Assembly: GCF_016863255.1 (NCBI RefSeq)
Contig: NZ_BOON01000030.1
Span: 102,772-166,771 of the forward strand
Reading direction: 5' to 3'
Source of the DNA: Planosporangium mesophilum
GTDB taxonomy: Bacteria; Actinomycetota; Actinomycetes; Mycobacteriales; Micromonosporaceae
Length of the DNA stretch: 64,000 nt
Every line of letters starts with the position of its first letter. The stretch's first letter is position 1. Below are positions 9,165 to 17,714 of this stretch, one piece after another. Position numbers and translations under genes: made by a program. The notes below the pieces were generated by a model. That model had not been told where the DNA came from. It did no database searches and worked only from the letters and a program-made list of their open reading frames with translations.

Positions 9165-9626
9165 ATGACGGCAGAACCCACGGCGGCCCGGCAGTCGCAC
9201 GCGCGGATCGACAAGATCCGCACAGCGCTTCAGCACCGGTTCGAACTCCTTGCCGCCATCCGGAACTTCCAGCACGCCCTCGCCAGGCCGTCGGGTGACC
9301 CGGGTTGGCGGCACGGTGTCGCCTGCCAACTTCCCCGCCTGCGGTCGGCGTTCGTCACGCACGTGGAGCTGACCGGTGGGCCGGAGGGGCTGTACGCGGA
9401 GGTGCTCGCCGACGCACCGCGACTCGCGCGCCAGGTCAGCGATCTCAGCCGGGAGCACGCGACGATGGCGGAGGCGCTGGACGCGCTGGCCCTGGCGGTC
9501 GACGCCGAACCGGAGCGGGTCCGGGCCTGGGGCGCCGAGCTTCTGCGTGAGCTGTCGCGGCACCGGCAGCGTGGCGCCGACCTCGTCCACCAGGCGTACG
9601 CCACCGACCTCGGCGGCGAGACCTAG
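9165..9626 (+). CDS. Hemerythrin-like helical protein (tentative)
   Basis: 153 residues, predicted all-helical and cytoplasmic. The pattern HVELTGGPEGLYAEVL, then LSREHATMAEALDALA, then LLRELSRHRQRGADLVHQAY places His and Glu residues with the spacing of hemerythrin (HHE) four-helix bundles, which bind a di-iron centre. An in-frame GTG lies 57 bases upstream, but the ATG preceding MTAEPTAAR has the better GAGGGGCGGG ribosome site. Flanked by a terminator on the left, so it has its own promoter. The hemerythrin assignment is inference from residue spacing; it may simply be a conserved hypothetical. Confidence 0.6.
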   Translation: MTAEPTAARQSHARIDKIRTALQHRFELLAAIRNFQHALARPSGDPGWRHGVACQLPRLRSAFVTHVELTGGPEGLYAEVLADAPRLARQVSDLSREHATMAEALDALALAVDAEPERVRAWGAELLRELSRHRQRGADLVHQAYATDLGGET

Positions 9627-9739
9627 GCCCCTGTTGACTGTCAGGCCGCGCCGGTGGCGTTCGGGCCGGCGCCGGGCGGCGTCCACAGCCGAAGGCGGTT
9701 CAGGGCGGCGCTTTCAGGGCGGCGGACCGGAGCCGTGGG

Positions 9740-10540
9740 TCAGAGCGGCTCAACGCCGTCGAGGGCGTGCCGGCAGGGGCAGTCGGCCTCGGCGGGCAGT
9801 GCGGCCACCACGTCGAGCAGCAGGCCGCGCAGCCGTTCGGTGTTCTCGGCGAAGACCCGGAACACCTCCTCCTGGGTGACACCCTGCTCGCCCTCGACCC
9901 CGGCGTCCAGATCGGTGACCAGCGCGATCGCGGTGTAGCACAGGGCCAGCTCACGGGCGAGTACGGCCTCGGGATGGCCGGTCATGTTGACGACCGCGCC
10001 GCCGATCGAGGCGTACCAGCGGGACTCGGCGCGGGTGGAGAAGCGCGGCCCCTCGATGACGACCATCGTGCCGCCGTCGGTCAGCGGGATCCCTTTCGTG
10101 GCGGCCCGTTCGACGACGGTACGGCGGCCCACCGGACAGTACGGATCGGCGAAGTTCACATGGACGGCGCCCTCGTCGTAGAAGGTCTGCGCCCGGCCGC
10201 TGGTACGGTCGATCAACTGGTCCGGGACGACGAAGCTGCCCGCGCCCAGTTCGGGTCGCAGGCCCCCGACGGCGCACGGCGCGACCACCTGGCGTGCTCC
10301 CAGAGCCCGCAGCGCCCACAGGTTGGCCCGGTACGGGATCTTGTGTGGCGGGAAGCGGTGATCACGACCGTGGCGGGGTAGGAACGCCACCCGCCGGTCG
10401 GCGACGCGGGCGACCGTGATCACATCCGAGGGCGGCCCGAACGGCGTGTCGACGGTGTACTCCTCGGCATCCTCGAGGAGGGCGTACAAGCCGGAGCCGC
10501 CGATAACGGCGACTTCGGCGGTGGTGTTTAGTCCGGTCAC
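9740..10540 (-). CDS. mtnP: S-methyl-5'-thioadenosine phosphorylase
   Basis: 266 residues of the MTAP/PNP family: glycine-rich VIGGSGLY near the N-terminus, RHGRDHRFPPHKIPYRANLW, MVVIEGPRFSTRAESRWY, and NMTGHPEAVLARELALCY followed by TDLD, the Asp-containing segment that in this family favours 6-aminopurines. It cleaves methylthioadenosine with phosphate to adenine and methylthioribose-1-phosphate, in polyamine/methionine salvage. The GTG start (VTGLNTTAEV) was chosen because further upstream the frame is only the shadow of the divergent VOC gene. Methylthioinosine specificity cannot be excluded from sequence alone. Confidence 0.9.
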   Translation of the reverse strand: MTGLNTTAEVAVIGGSGLYALLEDAEEYTVDTPFGPPSDVITVARVADRRVAFLPRHGRDHRFPPHKIPYRANLWALRALGARQVVAPCAVGGLRPELGAGSFVVPDQLIDRTSGRAQTFYDEGAVHVNFADPYCPVGRRTVVERAATKGIPLTDGGTMVVIEGPRFSTRAESRWYASIGGAVVNMTGHPEAVLARELALCYTAIALVTDLDAGVEGEQGVTQEEVFRVFAENTERLRGLLLDVVAALPAEADCPCRHALDGVEPL

Positions 10541-10588
10541 GGACCAAGACCCTAAACAGGTTGCCGGCCTCAGGCTAGGGTGCGAGTC

Positions 10589-10933
10589 ATGGTGTTGAAA
10601 CCCGGCATGGTGACGATCGACTGCGTGGACCCGCGGACGCTCGCCGCCTTCTGGACCGAGGCGGCCGGCTACCGCGTGGCCGCCGATCATGGCGTGTTCG
10701 TCCAATTGGTGCCCGGGGATGGGGGCGGCTTGTCCATAGGGTTGCAGCAGGTTCCGGAGCCTCGCGCGGGGAAGAACCGGGTGCATCTCGACTTCCACGC
10801 CGACGACCGCGAGGTCGAAGTGGCGCGTCTGGTCGGTCTGGGCGCTACGGTGCATGGCGAGCAGCAGGTGCCCGGTCTGCGGTGGACGGTGCTCGCCGAC
10901 CCCGAGGGCAACGAGTTCTGCGTGGCCGGGTAG
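10589..10933 (+). CDS. VOC (glyoxalase-like) family protein
   Basis: 114 residues with one vicinal-oxygen-chelate half-barrel pattern: VTIDCVDPRTLAAFWTEAAG at the start and WTVLADPEGNEFCVAG at the end, with NRVHLDFHADD in the middle. This form (FW...D...HLDF...D.EGNEFC) is the widespread actinobacterial glyoxalase-like subfamily, whose substrates are unknown. The ATG has AGGG 8 bases upstream; a GTG 9 bases earlier is less likely. Divergent from the MTA phosphorylase gene with under 50 bases between, so the two probably share a promoter region. Confidence 0.85.
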   Translation: MVLKPGMVTIDCVDPRTLAAFWTEAAGYRVAADHGVFVQLVPGDGGGLSIGLQQVPEPRAGKNRVHLDFHADDREVEVARLVGLGATVHGEQQVPGLRWTVLADPEGNEFCVAG

Positions 10934-10989
10934 TGATGCAGAACGAGCCGGGGCGACACCGGGAGCCGGAAACGAGCTGGGGGAGTGGC

Positions 10990-11544
10990 ATGGAGTCGCT
11001 GACCGGGCGGCTACTGGTCGCGACGCCTGCCCTGCGTGACCCCAACTTCGAACGCACGGTGGTGCTGCTCGTCGCACATGAAGAGGGCGGAGCGCTCGGG
11101 GTGGTGCTCAACCGGGCGACCGAGGTACCGGTCGCCGAGGTGCTCGGCCCCTGGGGATCGCTCGCCGGCGAGCCGTCCGTGGTCTTCGAGGGCGGTCCGG
11201 TACAGCCGGAGGCGGCCATCTGCCTGGCCCGTACCCGGCCGGGCGTGCAGTCGCTGGTCGGGTTCAACCGCGTCTCCGGCGCGGTCGGCACCGTCGACCT
11301 GTCCGGCGATCCGGACCCGCTACGGGACGGCCTGGTGGGTGTGCGGGTGTTCGCCGGGTACGCGGGGTGGGCGCCGGGTCAGTTGGAGAACGAGATCGAG
11401 ATCGGATCGTGGTTCGTGTTCGACGCCCTCCCGGGCGACGCCTTCACCTCGCGCCCGGATGATCTCTGGCCGATGGTGCTCCGGCGGCAGGGCGGGCTGA
11501 TGGCGGCCGTCGCGCACTTCCCGTCCGACCCGGCGGCGAACTGA
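10990..11544 (+). CDS. yqgE: YqgE/AlgH family protein
   Basis: 184 residues; starts MESLTGRLLVATPALRDPNF and contains GALGVVLNRATEVPV, VFEGGPVQPE and RVFAGYAGWAPGQLENEI, all hallmarks of DUF179 (YqgE/AlgH). Molecular role is not established; some proteobacterial members affect transcription. The chosen ATG is preceded by GGGGGAG with 4-5 base spacing; an in-frame ATG at 10936 would add 18 residues and is an alternative. Follows the VOC gene in the same direction, 56 bases on. Confidence 0.92.
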   Translation: MESLTGRLLVATPALRDPNFERTVVLLVAHEEGGALGVVLNRATEVPVAEVLGPWGSLAGEPSVVFEGGPVQPEAAICLARTRPGVQSLVGFNRVSGAVGTVDLSGDPDPLRDGLVGVRVFAGYAGWAPGQLENEIEIGSWFVFDALPGDAFTSRPDDLWPMVLRRQGGLMAAVAHFPSDPAAN

Positions 11545-11671
11545 GACCCGACGACCGGGCTCCCACGAACCGGGATCCGACGCGCCGATCATGGTTTCGA
11601 GGGATCCGATGTGACCGGGCGGCGGCGGGTGTGTACTATTGCCCGGTGCCCAGGGAGTTCCCGGGCGCAGC

Positions 11672-11744
11672 GGGGCCGTGGCGCAGCTGGTAGCGCACCA
11701 CACTGGCAGTGTGGGGGTCAGGGGTTCGAGTCCCCTCGGCTCCA
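11672..11744 (+). tRNA. tRNA-Ala (anticodon GGC)
   Basis: 73 bases fold into a complete cloverleaf: acceptor GGGGCCG with CGGCTCC (one G-T pair), D arm GCGC/GCGC, anticodon stem CCACA/TGTGG with loop CTGGCAG giving anticodon GGC, and T arm AGGGG TTCGAGT CCCCT. Discriminator is A. The 3' CCA is not encoded (ACCC follows). A TACTAT -10-like box lies at about 11635. Confidence 0.97.
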
Positions 11745-11940
11745 CCCGTAGTAGGCAGGGCATACGTCGAACGTGGCGTATGCCCTGTTTCGTCGTGGGG
11801 GCGGGATGGCCTTCCCGGCCTGGGCACCAAGATCTGTACGTGGATCGCGGCCGCGGAAATCGAGCCGGGTAGCCGCTCGCGGCGTGCTCGGTGCTCTCCG
11901 GGCCGCGGTGGCCCGGCCGCCGCGGTTTCCGTGTTTCGCG

Positions 11941-12291
11941 TTACAGGCAGTCGGCGACGCCGGCCAGGGCGCAGACCGCCACCAGCCGCACCAGGTACGA
12001 CGGTGCGTGGGCCCAGTCCAGGCGGGCCGGGTTCGGGAACTCGTGGCCCTCGGCAACCGCGGCGGCGTGTACCTGGCGCGCGTGCTCGGCGAGCGCCGGC
12101 GCGTCGGTGATGCGCTCGCCGAGTTCGTCGCGTACGGCCGCAGCGTGCTGGTCGATCGCGGCGAGCAGGGCCGGGTTACGGATGGCGGCCACCATGCCGT
12201 CGACGCCCACCCAGCCCATCAGGGCGTCAAGGCACGCGCGCGCCACGTAGACCACTGTCGGGTTCACTGTCCTGCCGTACTCGCTCGTCAT
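11941..12291 (-). CDS. Small hypothetical protein, DUF6401-like
   Basis: 116 residues, predicted helical and soluble, beginning MTSEYGRTVNPTVVYVARAC and ending in a hydrophobic helix LVRLVAVCALAGVADCL. It resembles small actinobacterial proteins grouped as DUF6401, sometimes found near natural-product genes; I am not certain of this. The ATG was chosen since the longer frame upstream overlaps the DUF4193 gene. It lies 80 bases downstream of DUF4193 on the same strand. Confidence 0.6.
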   Translation of the reverse strand: MTSEYGRTVNPTVVYVARACLDALMGWVGVDGMVAAIRNPALLAAIDQHAAAVRDELGERITDAPALAEHARQVHAAAVAEGHEFPNPARLDWAHAPSYLVRLVAVCALAGVADCL

Positions 12292-12371
12292 GAGCCAGAC
12301 GTTATTGAGGTCGGCGGCCGAATGGGGGCTGGGAAACCGGTCCGCACCCGGTCGCAACCCGAAGCGCTCCG

Positions 12372-12671
12372 TCAGGCGCACTCGGTGCAGATGTCCCGGT
12401 TGTTCCGGTCGATCGTGCGCTGGCTGCGGTGGTGCACCAGGAAGCAACGCGAGCACCGGAACTCGTCGGCGAGGATGGGGACGACGGACATGGTCAGCTC
12501 TTCGTTGGAGAGGTCCGCTCCCGGCAGTTCGAAGCCTTCGATGGCCTCCGTTTCGTCGACGTCGACCAGCGGGGACTGGGCGGCGGCACGGCGGGCCTGG
12601 AGTTCCTCCAGGCTGTCCTCGTCGATGTCGCCGACAGTACGGCGAGGCGTGTCGTAATCGGTGATGGCCAT
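12372..12671 (-). CDS. DUF4193 family protein
   Basis: 99 residues beginning MAITDYDTPRRT, with VDVDETEAIEGFELPGADLS and a C-terminal zinc-ribbon-like CSRCFLVHHRSQ...CTECA (two CxxC pairs). This is the signature of DUF4193, a protein conserved across Actinomycetota and of unknown function. A GAGGAGG ribosome site precedes the ATG. The 268-base gap upstream (12672-12939) must hold its promoter; no other gene is seen there. Confidence 0.95.
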   Translation of the reverse strand: MAITDYDTPRRTVGDIDEDSLEELQARRAAAQSPLVDVDETEAIEGFELPGADLSNEELTMSVVPILADEFRCSRCFLVHHRSQRTIDRNNRDICTECA

Positions 12672-12939
12672 CGGTGTCACCCTCCTCGGGTGTCTTCGGG
12701 ACGTGGCAGGCGCAGTCGAGGATGGGCGGTTCCGCGAACGCGACGGATACATGACACGGCGCCGTCGTCGGCGCCTTCGAACCGGTCGATATTCGGACCG
12801 GATCATGGCGCCCGATGTACCCACCGCAGGTCGGCTCAAACAAACTTCCGCCGATTGGCTCGGGCGCTGGGGGCCGATGCGCGATCTCCGGCTGCGCTGC
12901 ACCCGACCCCCACGCTCCACCGTGGACATACGCGGATCG

Positions 12940-14292
12940 TCAGGGTGACGGGGTCGGCTCCGGCGTCGGGTCATGCGGCGGCGAGGCGGTCCGGGTCGGT
13001 GTCGGGTCGACCGGCGGCGTCGTGGTCGGGGTGTGACTCGGCGGACGGGTGCGGCCCGGCGTGGGCCTAGGTGCGACGGTACGCGACGGTGGGGGGCTCG
13101 CCGCTTGGGTGGCCGACGGGGCGGCCTGGACGGGGGTCGGGCCGACGAGGCTGGTACGTGGCTCGAGATCGGGCGCCCAGGTGACCGCGTACCGGGGATC
13201 GGCGGCCAGCTCGGCGAACGCCGTCGCGGCCGCCTGTGAGCTGGCGATCCGCCAGTCGGTCTCCCGGACCGCCTCGCACCAGATGAAGCCGATGACGTCG
13301 GCGTGCTTCGGTAGGTACTGGAAGAGGTCGCGGACCCATCGCGCCTTGAGTCCGGCGGTGTCGGTGGCCGCGGTCTCCGTGATGACGACGGGCCGCCCGG
13401 CGAACGTGTGCAGGTCGATCAGGGCGGCGTCGAAGATCGAGTCAGGTGACCGGTAGCCCGGGGCGCCCGCGGTGCCGGAGCCCGTCGTGCCGGAGCTCGT
13501 CGTGCCGTAGTAGCCGGACAGGCCGACCCAGTCCACGTAGTCGTCGCCGGGGTAGAGCGCGGACAGCCGGGTCCTGCTCTCGACTCCGGCGGTGGCGCTC
13601 CAGACCCAGACGACGTTGTCGACGTCCTCCTCCGCGAAGACGTCGTGGACGTGGCGCCACATCTTCACGTAGTCACCCGGCTGGTTGCCGTTGACGTTCG
13701 CGCCCCACGGGTACCGGGGGCCGTTCATCTCGTGGGCGAGGCGGATCGCGACGCGGTAGTCGAGGCTCTTCACCCCTCGCGCGTACGAGCGGATGTAGTC
13801 GTCGAAGGCGCCGGAGGCGATCCGGGACAGCCGGTACTGCGGCTGCGCGGCATCCCTGGCGGTGACGTCGTCGCGGCGGTTCCACGGCTCCCAGCTCAGC
13901 ATGGGGAGCGCGCCCTGCTGCGCGATCTTGTCGAACGCCGTCTTGTCGAACGCGGTCTTGTCGGACGTTGCGCCGTCGGAGTCGGTGCCGGACCAACCCT
14001 GGCTGAACATCATGACCGCGGGGCGGTGCCGGGTCGCCGTCTTGAACGCGTCGACGGAGGCGAGGTCGACGGTACCGTCGGCGGTCGTCACCCCGATGAA
14101 GCTCTTGTCGCGCGGCGGGAAGACCGTGGGTGCCCCGGACGTGGACGCCCTTGCGCTGGGTACGGGCGACGCGGTGGTGGACGTGGCCTGGCTGGCCAAC
14201 CCCAGCTTCGGGGCGAGTACGAAGGTGTAGCTGACGAGCGCGGCCGCGACGAGCGCGAACGTCAGTCCGGGTCCGGTCGGCTTCTTCACCAT
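12940..14292 (-). CDS. Secreted or anchored GH26 glycoside hydrolase
   Basis: 450 residues. An N-terminal hydrophobic segment (about 9-28) acts as signal or anchor, then a Ser/Thr/Pro linker, a TIM-barrel catalytic domain (about 60-370) and a Pro/Thr-rich low-complexity tail of about 75 residues. RLAHEMNG supplies the acid/base Glu188 and VVITETA the nucleophile Glu306, as in family 26 beta-mannanases and beta-1,3:1,4-glucanases. Its start overlaps the end of the GT2 gene by 7 bases, so it is co-translated; hydrolases in such pairs usually trim or release the polymer made by the synthase. Exact substrate is unknown. Confidence 0.9.
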   Translation of the reverse strand: MVKKPTGPGLTFALVAAALVSYTFVLAPKLGLASQATSTTASPVPSARASTSGAPTVFPPRDKSFIGVTTADGTVDLASVDAFKTATRHRPAVMMFSQGWSGTDSDGATSDKTAFDKTAFDKIAQQGALPMLSWEPWNRRDDVTARDAAQPQYRLSRIASGAFDDYIRSYARGVKSLDYRVAIRLAHEMNGPRYPWGANVNGNQPGDYVKMWRHVHDVFAEEDVDNVVWVWSATAGVESRTRLSALYPGDDYVDWVGLSGYYGTTSSGTTGSGTAGAPGYRSPDSIFDAALIDLHTFAGRPVVITETAATDTAGLKARWVRDLFQYLPKHADVIGFIWCEAVRETDWRIASSQAAATAFAELAADPRYAVTWAPDLEPRTSLVGPTPVQAAPSATQAASPPPSRTVAPRPTPGRTRPPSHTPTTTPPVDPTPTRTASPPHDPTPEPTPSP

Positions 14293-16496
14293 GGCCGGTT
14301 CGGCTCCTCGACAGGCGTCGCTTTGACTAGATCGGTACCGGGTTCCGGCGCCGAGTCCAGGGTCCAGTACGGGTCGGCGGCGGCCGTGGCGTCGAGGATC
14401 TGCATGGTGTCGGTTTCCGCTCCTACGTCGTAGCCCCGGGCGTCGACCACGGGCTGGACCTGGGTGTCCTCGTGCGCGTCGGGCACCGCCTGGGTGTCGC
14501 CCTCCGCCTCGGCTTCGGTGTCCGCCTGGGCGTCGGCGGCCACCCGCGCGGTTGCCGCCACCCGCGCGGTTGCCGCCGCCGGGACGTCGGGATCCGGCAC
14601 GACGCCGACGGGGTCACGCGCCGAGGGGACCTGGAAGGTCGGCTGGATCTTGCCCCGGACGGGCGGCGCCCACTCCGCCATCGGGTCGTCCGCCGGCGCG
14701 TCCTCACCCCATCCGTCGTCGGGCTCCGCGTCCCACTCGGGGCGGCGGCCCGCCCCCAGGCCAAAGTCTGCGGGGCCGCCGGAGACCGCGGGGCCGCCGG
14801 AGTGGGCAGGGCTGCCGGAGACCGCGGCGATGACGGCCGGAGCGACGCCGATGACCAGGATCAGGGCGGCCCAGATCCACAGCGGCGGGTAGGCGTGGCC
14901 GCCGGTGAGGCTCACCCCGAGCGCTGCCGCGGCGACCACGGCCCACAGCAGGTGCAGCCGGAACGTACGGAATGAGTCGGCCGCGCCCGGCTTGGCCCGG
15001 GCGGTCACCACGAAGGCCGGCCGGCGGCGCAGCAGCGCCCCGGCACCCGCTGCGACGTGGACCGGACCGGCGAACAGGGTCAGCGCCAGGCCCGACAGCC
15101 CCAGCCCGCGCCGCTCGTGGGTGGCGACGTGGTACCGGCGCAGCCGCAGCAGCAGCACGAGCCAGCTCGCCAGCGTCGCACCCCACAGGGTCAGCCACAT
15201 GATGGTGTCGAGCCGGATGGCGGAGGCGCCGGCGAGTAGGTAGACCATGCCGGCGAGGCTGCCCAGCGCCAGGCTGGCCGCCGCGCTCGGGTGGTAGAAC
15301 CGCAGCAGGCGGTACTGCCAGCGGCGGCGGCCGGGCAGGTTCTCCGACTGCCGCAGGTCACGCCGCAGCAGGACCTGCCAGATCCCGTACGCCCGGCGCT
15401 TCTGCCCGTTGAAGTAGTCCGCCCACGAGGCCGGCCCCTGGCCGATCACCAGCACGTCAGGCGTGTAGACGCCCTTCCACGCCCTGCCGGTCGCCGGGTT
15501 GACGGCGGTGTACACCTCGATGCTCGTGGCGTGGCCCTCGAGGATCGAGTCCCGGTAGCCGCCGATCTCGTGCCAGGCCGAGGGCCGGTAGAGGTGGCCG
15601 GAGCCGGTGAGCGGGGGAGCGCCGAGCCCGTTGCCGCCGCGGGCGATGACCCCGTTGGACAGGTACTGCTGGACCGAGGCGGCGTTGGCCACCCAGTTGG
15701 CGTCCGAGTTGCCGTACACCTGCGGGGTCGTCACGAAGGCGACGTCGGGATCGCGGAAGTAGCCCAGCGTGCGTTCCAGCAGGCGCGGCATCGGTACCTG
15801 GCCGGGGTCCACGACCGCCACCACGTCGTACTCCCGCTCGTGGTCGGCGCGCCAGGCGTTGTGGTTGCCGGACCTGGTCCGTACCCGGAACTCGCCGGCG
15901 AGCTGGTTGTACTCGGGGCGCGACCTGCGGCTGAAGTGGTGTACGCCGAGGCGGGCGGCCATGGCCCGTACCTCCGGGTCGTCGCCCTCGTCGAGGATCC
16001 AGACGTCGACCGTGCCGGCGTACCCGACGCTCTTCATCGCGCGCAGCGTGCGCTCGGCCGCCTCGATCGGCTCCTTCGCCGGCACGATCGTGGTGAGCAG
16101 GGCGACCCGCAGGCCGACGGGCGGATCCATCGGTACCGGATCCTTGGCGTTGACGGCGAAGACCCAGAGCGCGACGCTCCGGCCCAGCCGGACCAGCTCC
16201 ACCGCGATCAGGAGACAGTACGCGAGCCGGGCGACGACGAGCTGCCAGCCGCCGACGCCGATGCCCAGCGCGCCCGGCACCCGTTCCGGGAGCAGCAGCC
16301 AGCCCGTGAACAGCGCGATCGTACCGATGTTGACCAGGACGAGGAGGGTCAGGACCAGGCGGGCCGTGCCACCGGCGACGTGCCGGAACATGACCGGCTG
16401 GTCCCGGTGTCCGGGCGAGACCGGCGCACCGGCCAGCTCGGCGCAGTCGCGGTACAGCTGCTGACCGCGGCCGGGCGGCGTCGGTGCGTCCGCCAT
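14286..16496 (-). CDS. Membrane glycosyltransferase, family 2 (cellulose-synthase-like)
   Basis: About 736 residues. Two N-terminal membrane helices, then a cytoplasmic GT2 domain with VWILDEGDD, AVVDPGQVPM, TGSGHLYRP and GQKRRAYGIWQVL, which correspond to the donor-binding Asp motifs and a Q-RR-W-like acceptor motif of processive synthases; then about five further membrane helices and a long acidic Ala/Asp-rich tail. It would polymerise a sugar at the membrane and pass the chain outward. Start uncertain: MADAPTPPG (16496) is used, but a GTG 81 bases upstream (MYPSVGHT) is also open; neither has a strong ribosome site. Coupled to the GH26 gene. Confidence 0.88.
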   Translation of the reverse strand: MADAPTPPGRGQQLYRDCAELAGAPVSPGHRDQPVMFRHVAGGTARLVLTLLVLVNIGTIALFTGWLLLPERVPGALGIGVGGWQLVVARLAYCLLIAVELVRLGRSVALWVFAVNAKDPVPMDPPVGLRVALLTTIVPAKEPIEAAERTLRAMKSVGYAGTVDVWILDEGDDPEVRAMAARLGVHHFSRRSRPEYNQLAGEFRVRTRSGNHNAWRADHEREYDVVAVVDPGQVPMPRLLERTLGYFRDPDVAFVTTPQVYGNSDANWVANAASVQQYLSNGVIARGGNGLGAPPLTGSGHLYRPSAWHEIGGYRDSILEGHATSIEVYTAVNPATGRAWKGVYTPDVLVIGQGPASWADYFNGQKRRAYGIWQVLLRRDLRQSENLPGRRRWQYRLLRFYHPSAAASLALGSLAGMVYLLAGASAIRLDTIMWLTLWGATLASWLVLLLRLRRYHVATHERRGLGLSGLALTLFAGPVHVAAGAGALLRRRPAFVVTARAKPGAADSFRTFRLHLLWAVVAAAALGVSLTGGHAYPPLWIWAALILVIGVAPAVIAAVSGSPAHSGGPAVSGGPADFGLGAGRRPEWDAEPDDGWGEDAPADDPMAEWAPPVRGKIQPTFQVPSARDPVGVVPDPDVPAAATARVAATARVAADAQADTEAEAEGDTQAVPDAHEDTQVQPVVDARGYDVGAETDTMQILDATAAADPYWTLDSAPEPGTDLVKATPVEEPNRPW
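14541..14576. repeat. Two perfect 18-base tandem repeats in the GT2 tail
   Basis: The unit CACCCGCGCGGTTGCCGC occurs twice back to back and encodes the repeated hexapeptide AATARV on the minus strand. It keeps the frame, so copy-number change would lengthen the acidic tail without breaking the gene. Confidence 0.75.
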
Positions 16497-16750
16497 CGAC
16501 ACACCGTGCCTCGTCGTCGCGCTCAAGGCCCCTCCCAGCTGCGACGTGTCACCCGTATGGCCTACCGACGGGTACACGGAACGCCAGGCTAGTCAATGCG
16601 GTCGCCATCGGGAAGTCGGGAAATTGCCGCATTCAGCGTGAACCATCATCTATGGGCGCGCTGATTTCGCGATCTCCATGATCCCGGATGACCCGGTCGT
16701 CCGGCGCGGACCGGGATCGATGGCTGCGCGGCATCCCGTCAGGTCCGCGG

Positions 16751-17350
16751 CTAGCGCTGGGCCTTCCGGATCAGGTCCTCCACGAACGAGATCAGGATTT
16801 CCTTGGTGGAGGCGCGATCGCGGGCATCGCAGAGCAGTACCAGTACGTCGTCGTCGAGGTCCAGGGCGATCCGGATGTCCGCGGGGTCGTACTGCTTCGC
16901 CCCGTCGAAGCAGTTGACCGCCACGACGAACGGGATGCCCCGCTTCTCGAAGTAGTCCACCGACGGGAAGCTGTCGTCCAGCCGCCGGGTGTCGGCGAGC
17001 ACGACCGCACCGAGGGCGCCGGTTGCCAGCTCGTCCCACACGAACCAGAACCGGTCCTGACCGGGCGTGCCGAAAAGGTACAGGATGAGGTTGTCGGTCA
17101 GGGTGATGCGGCCGAAGTCGAGCGCGACCGTCGTGGTGTTCTTGCCCTCCACGCCGGACAGATCGTCTACGCCGACACTCTCGGCGGTGATCAGTTCCTC
17201 GGTCCTCAGCGGTTCGATCTCACTGACCGAGGCGACCATCGTCGTCTTTCCCGCCCCGAAGCCGCCGGCGATGAGGATCTTCACCGCCATCGGCATGGTG
17301 GCCACCGCGGAGGTGCCCCGGACGGGCCGGTCAGAGTGCGCGTAGGCCAT
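16751..17350 (-). CDS. cvnD: Conservon GTPase CvnD
   Basis: 199 residues; ATP/GTP-binding protein of the Ras-like type with P-loop GGFGAGKTT (about 29-37), switch-like FGTPGQDRFWFVWDEL and VAVNCFDGAK (NKxD-like). Last gene of the cvnABCD set on the minus strand; starts 20 bases inside the end of cvnC. In Streptomyces conservons, CvnA-D form a membrane-associated, G-protein-coupled-receptor-like signalling complex controlling development or metabolism. A later start at MAVKILIAGG is possible. Confidence 0.93.
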   Translation of the reverse strand: MAYAHSDRPVRGTSAVATMPMAVKILIAGGFGAGKTTMVASVSEIEPLRTEELITAESVGVDDLSGVEGKNTTTVALDFGRITLTDNLILYLFGTPGQDRFWFVWDELATGALGAVVLADTRRLDDSFPSVDYFEKRGIPFVVAVNCFDGAKQYDPADIRIALDLDDDVLVLLCDARDRASTKEILISFVEDLIRKAQR

Positions 17351-17699
17351 CAGCCACCGCCTTCAGGATCGTGAGGTTGGGCGTAGATGTTTCCAGGGAG
17401 GCGGCGCGCACGATGAGGGCACCCTGGGCGCGCAGGTCGTCGAGCAGGACCCGGACGACACCGGCGGGTACGTTCATGCGTGCGGCAAGCTCGGCCACCG
17501 AGACCGGCCGCTGCGCAAGCTCCAGAATGGACAGATGTTCAGGTTCCCAGAATTCGTCGGGATGCGGTGACCGGGCGGCCACCACGAGCGTGATCAGGTC
17601 GAAGTCGGCCGACGCCCGGGTACGCCCGTGGGTCATCGCGTACGGGCGCACCAACGGCCCGGCCGACTCGTCGTCGGCGTCGTGCTCCGACCAGCTCAT
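17331..17699 (-). CDS. cvnC: Conservon protein CvnC (DUF742)
   Basis: 122 residues. GPLVRPYAMTHGRTRASADFD is the DUF742 signature, followed by a winged-helix-like half (LSILELAQRPVSVAELAARM and GVVRVLLDDLRAQGALIV). Predicted adaptor between the roadblock protein and the GTPase. A GTG sits one codon upstream; the ATG fits the GGGGTGG ribosome site better. Twelve or so bases after cvnB. Confidence 0.93.
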   Translation of the reverse strand: MSWSEHDADDESAGPLVRPYAMTHGRTRASADFDLITLVVAARSPHPDEFWEPEHLSILELAQRPVSVAELAARMNVPAGVVRVLLDDLRAQGALIVRAASLETSTPNLTILKAVADGLRAL

Positions 17700-17714
17700 C
17701 ACGCCACCCCACGC

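Noticed and set aside
11672..11744. tRNA-Ala as the attachment site of an integrated element
   Set aside because: No integrase or repeated tRNA 3' end is seen in the window, and the genes after it (DUF6401-like, DUF4193) look like core genes.
14472..14975. Plus-strand open frame opposite the GT2 gene
   Set aside because: It is antisense to a clearly coding frame in very GC-rich DNA, where long shadow frames are expected; no ribosome site or family match.
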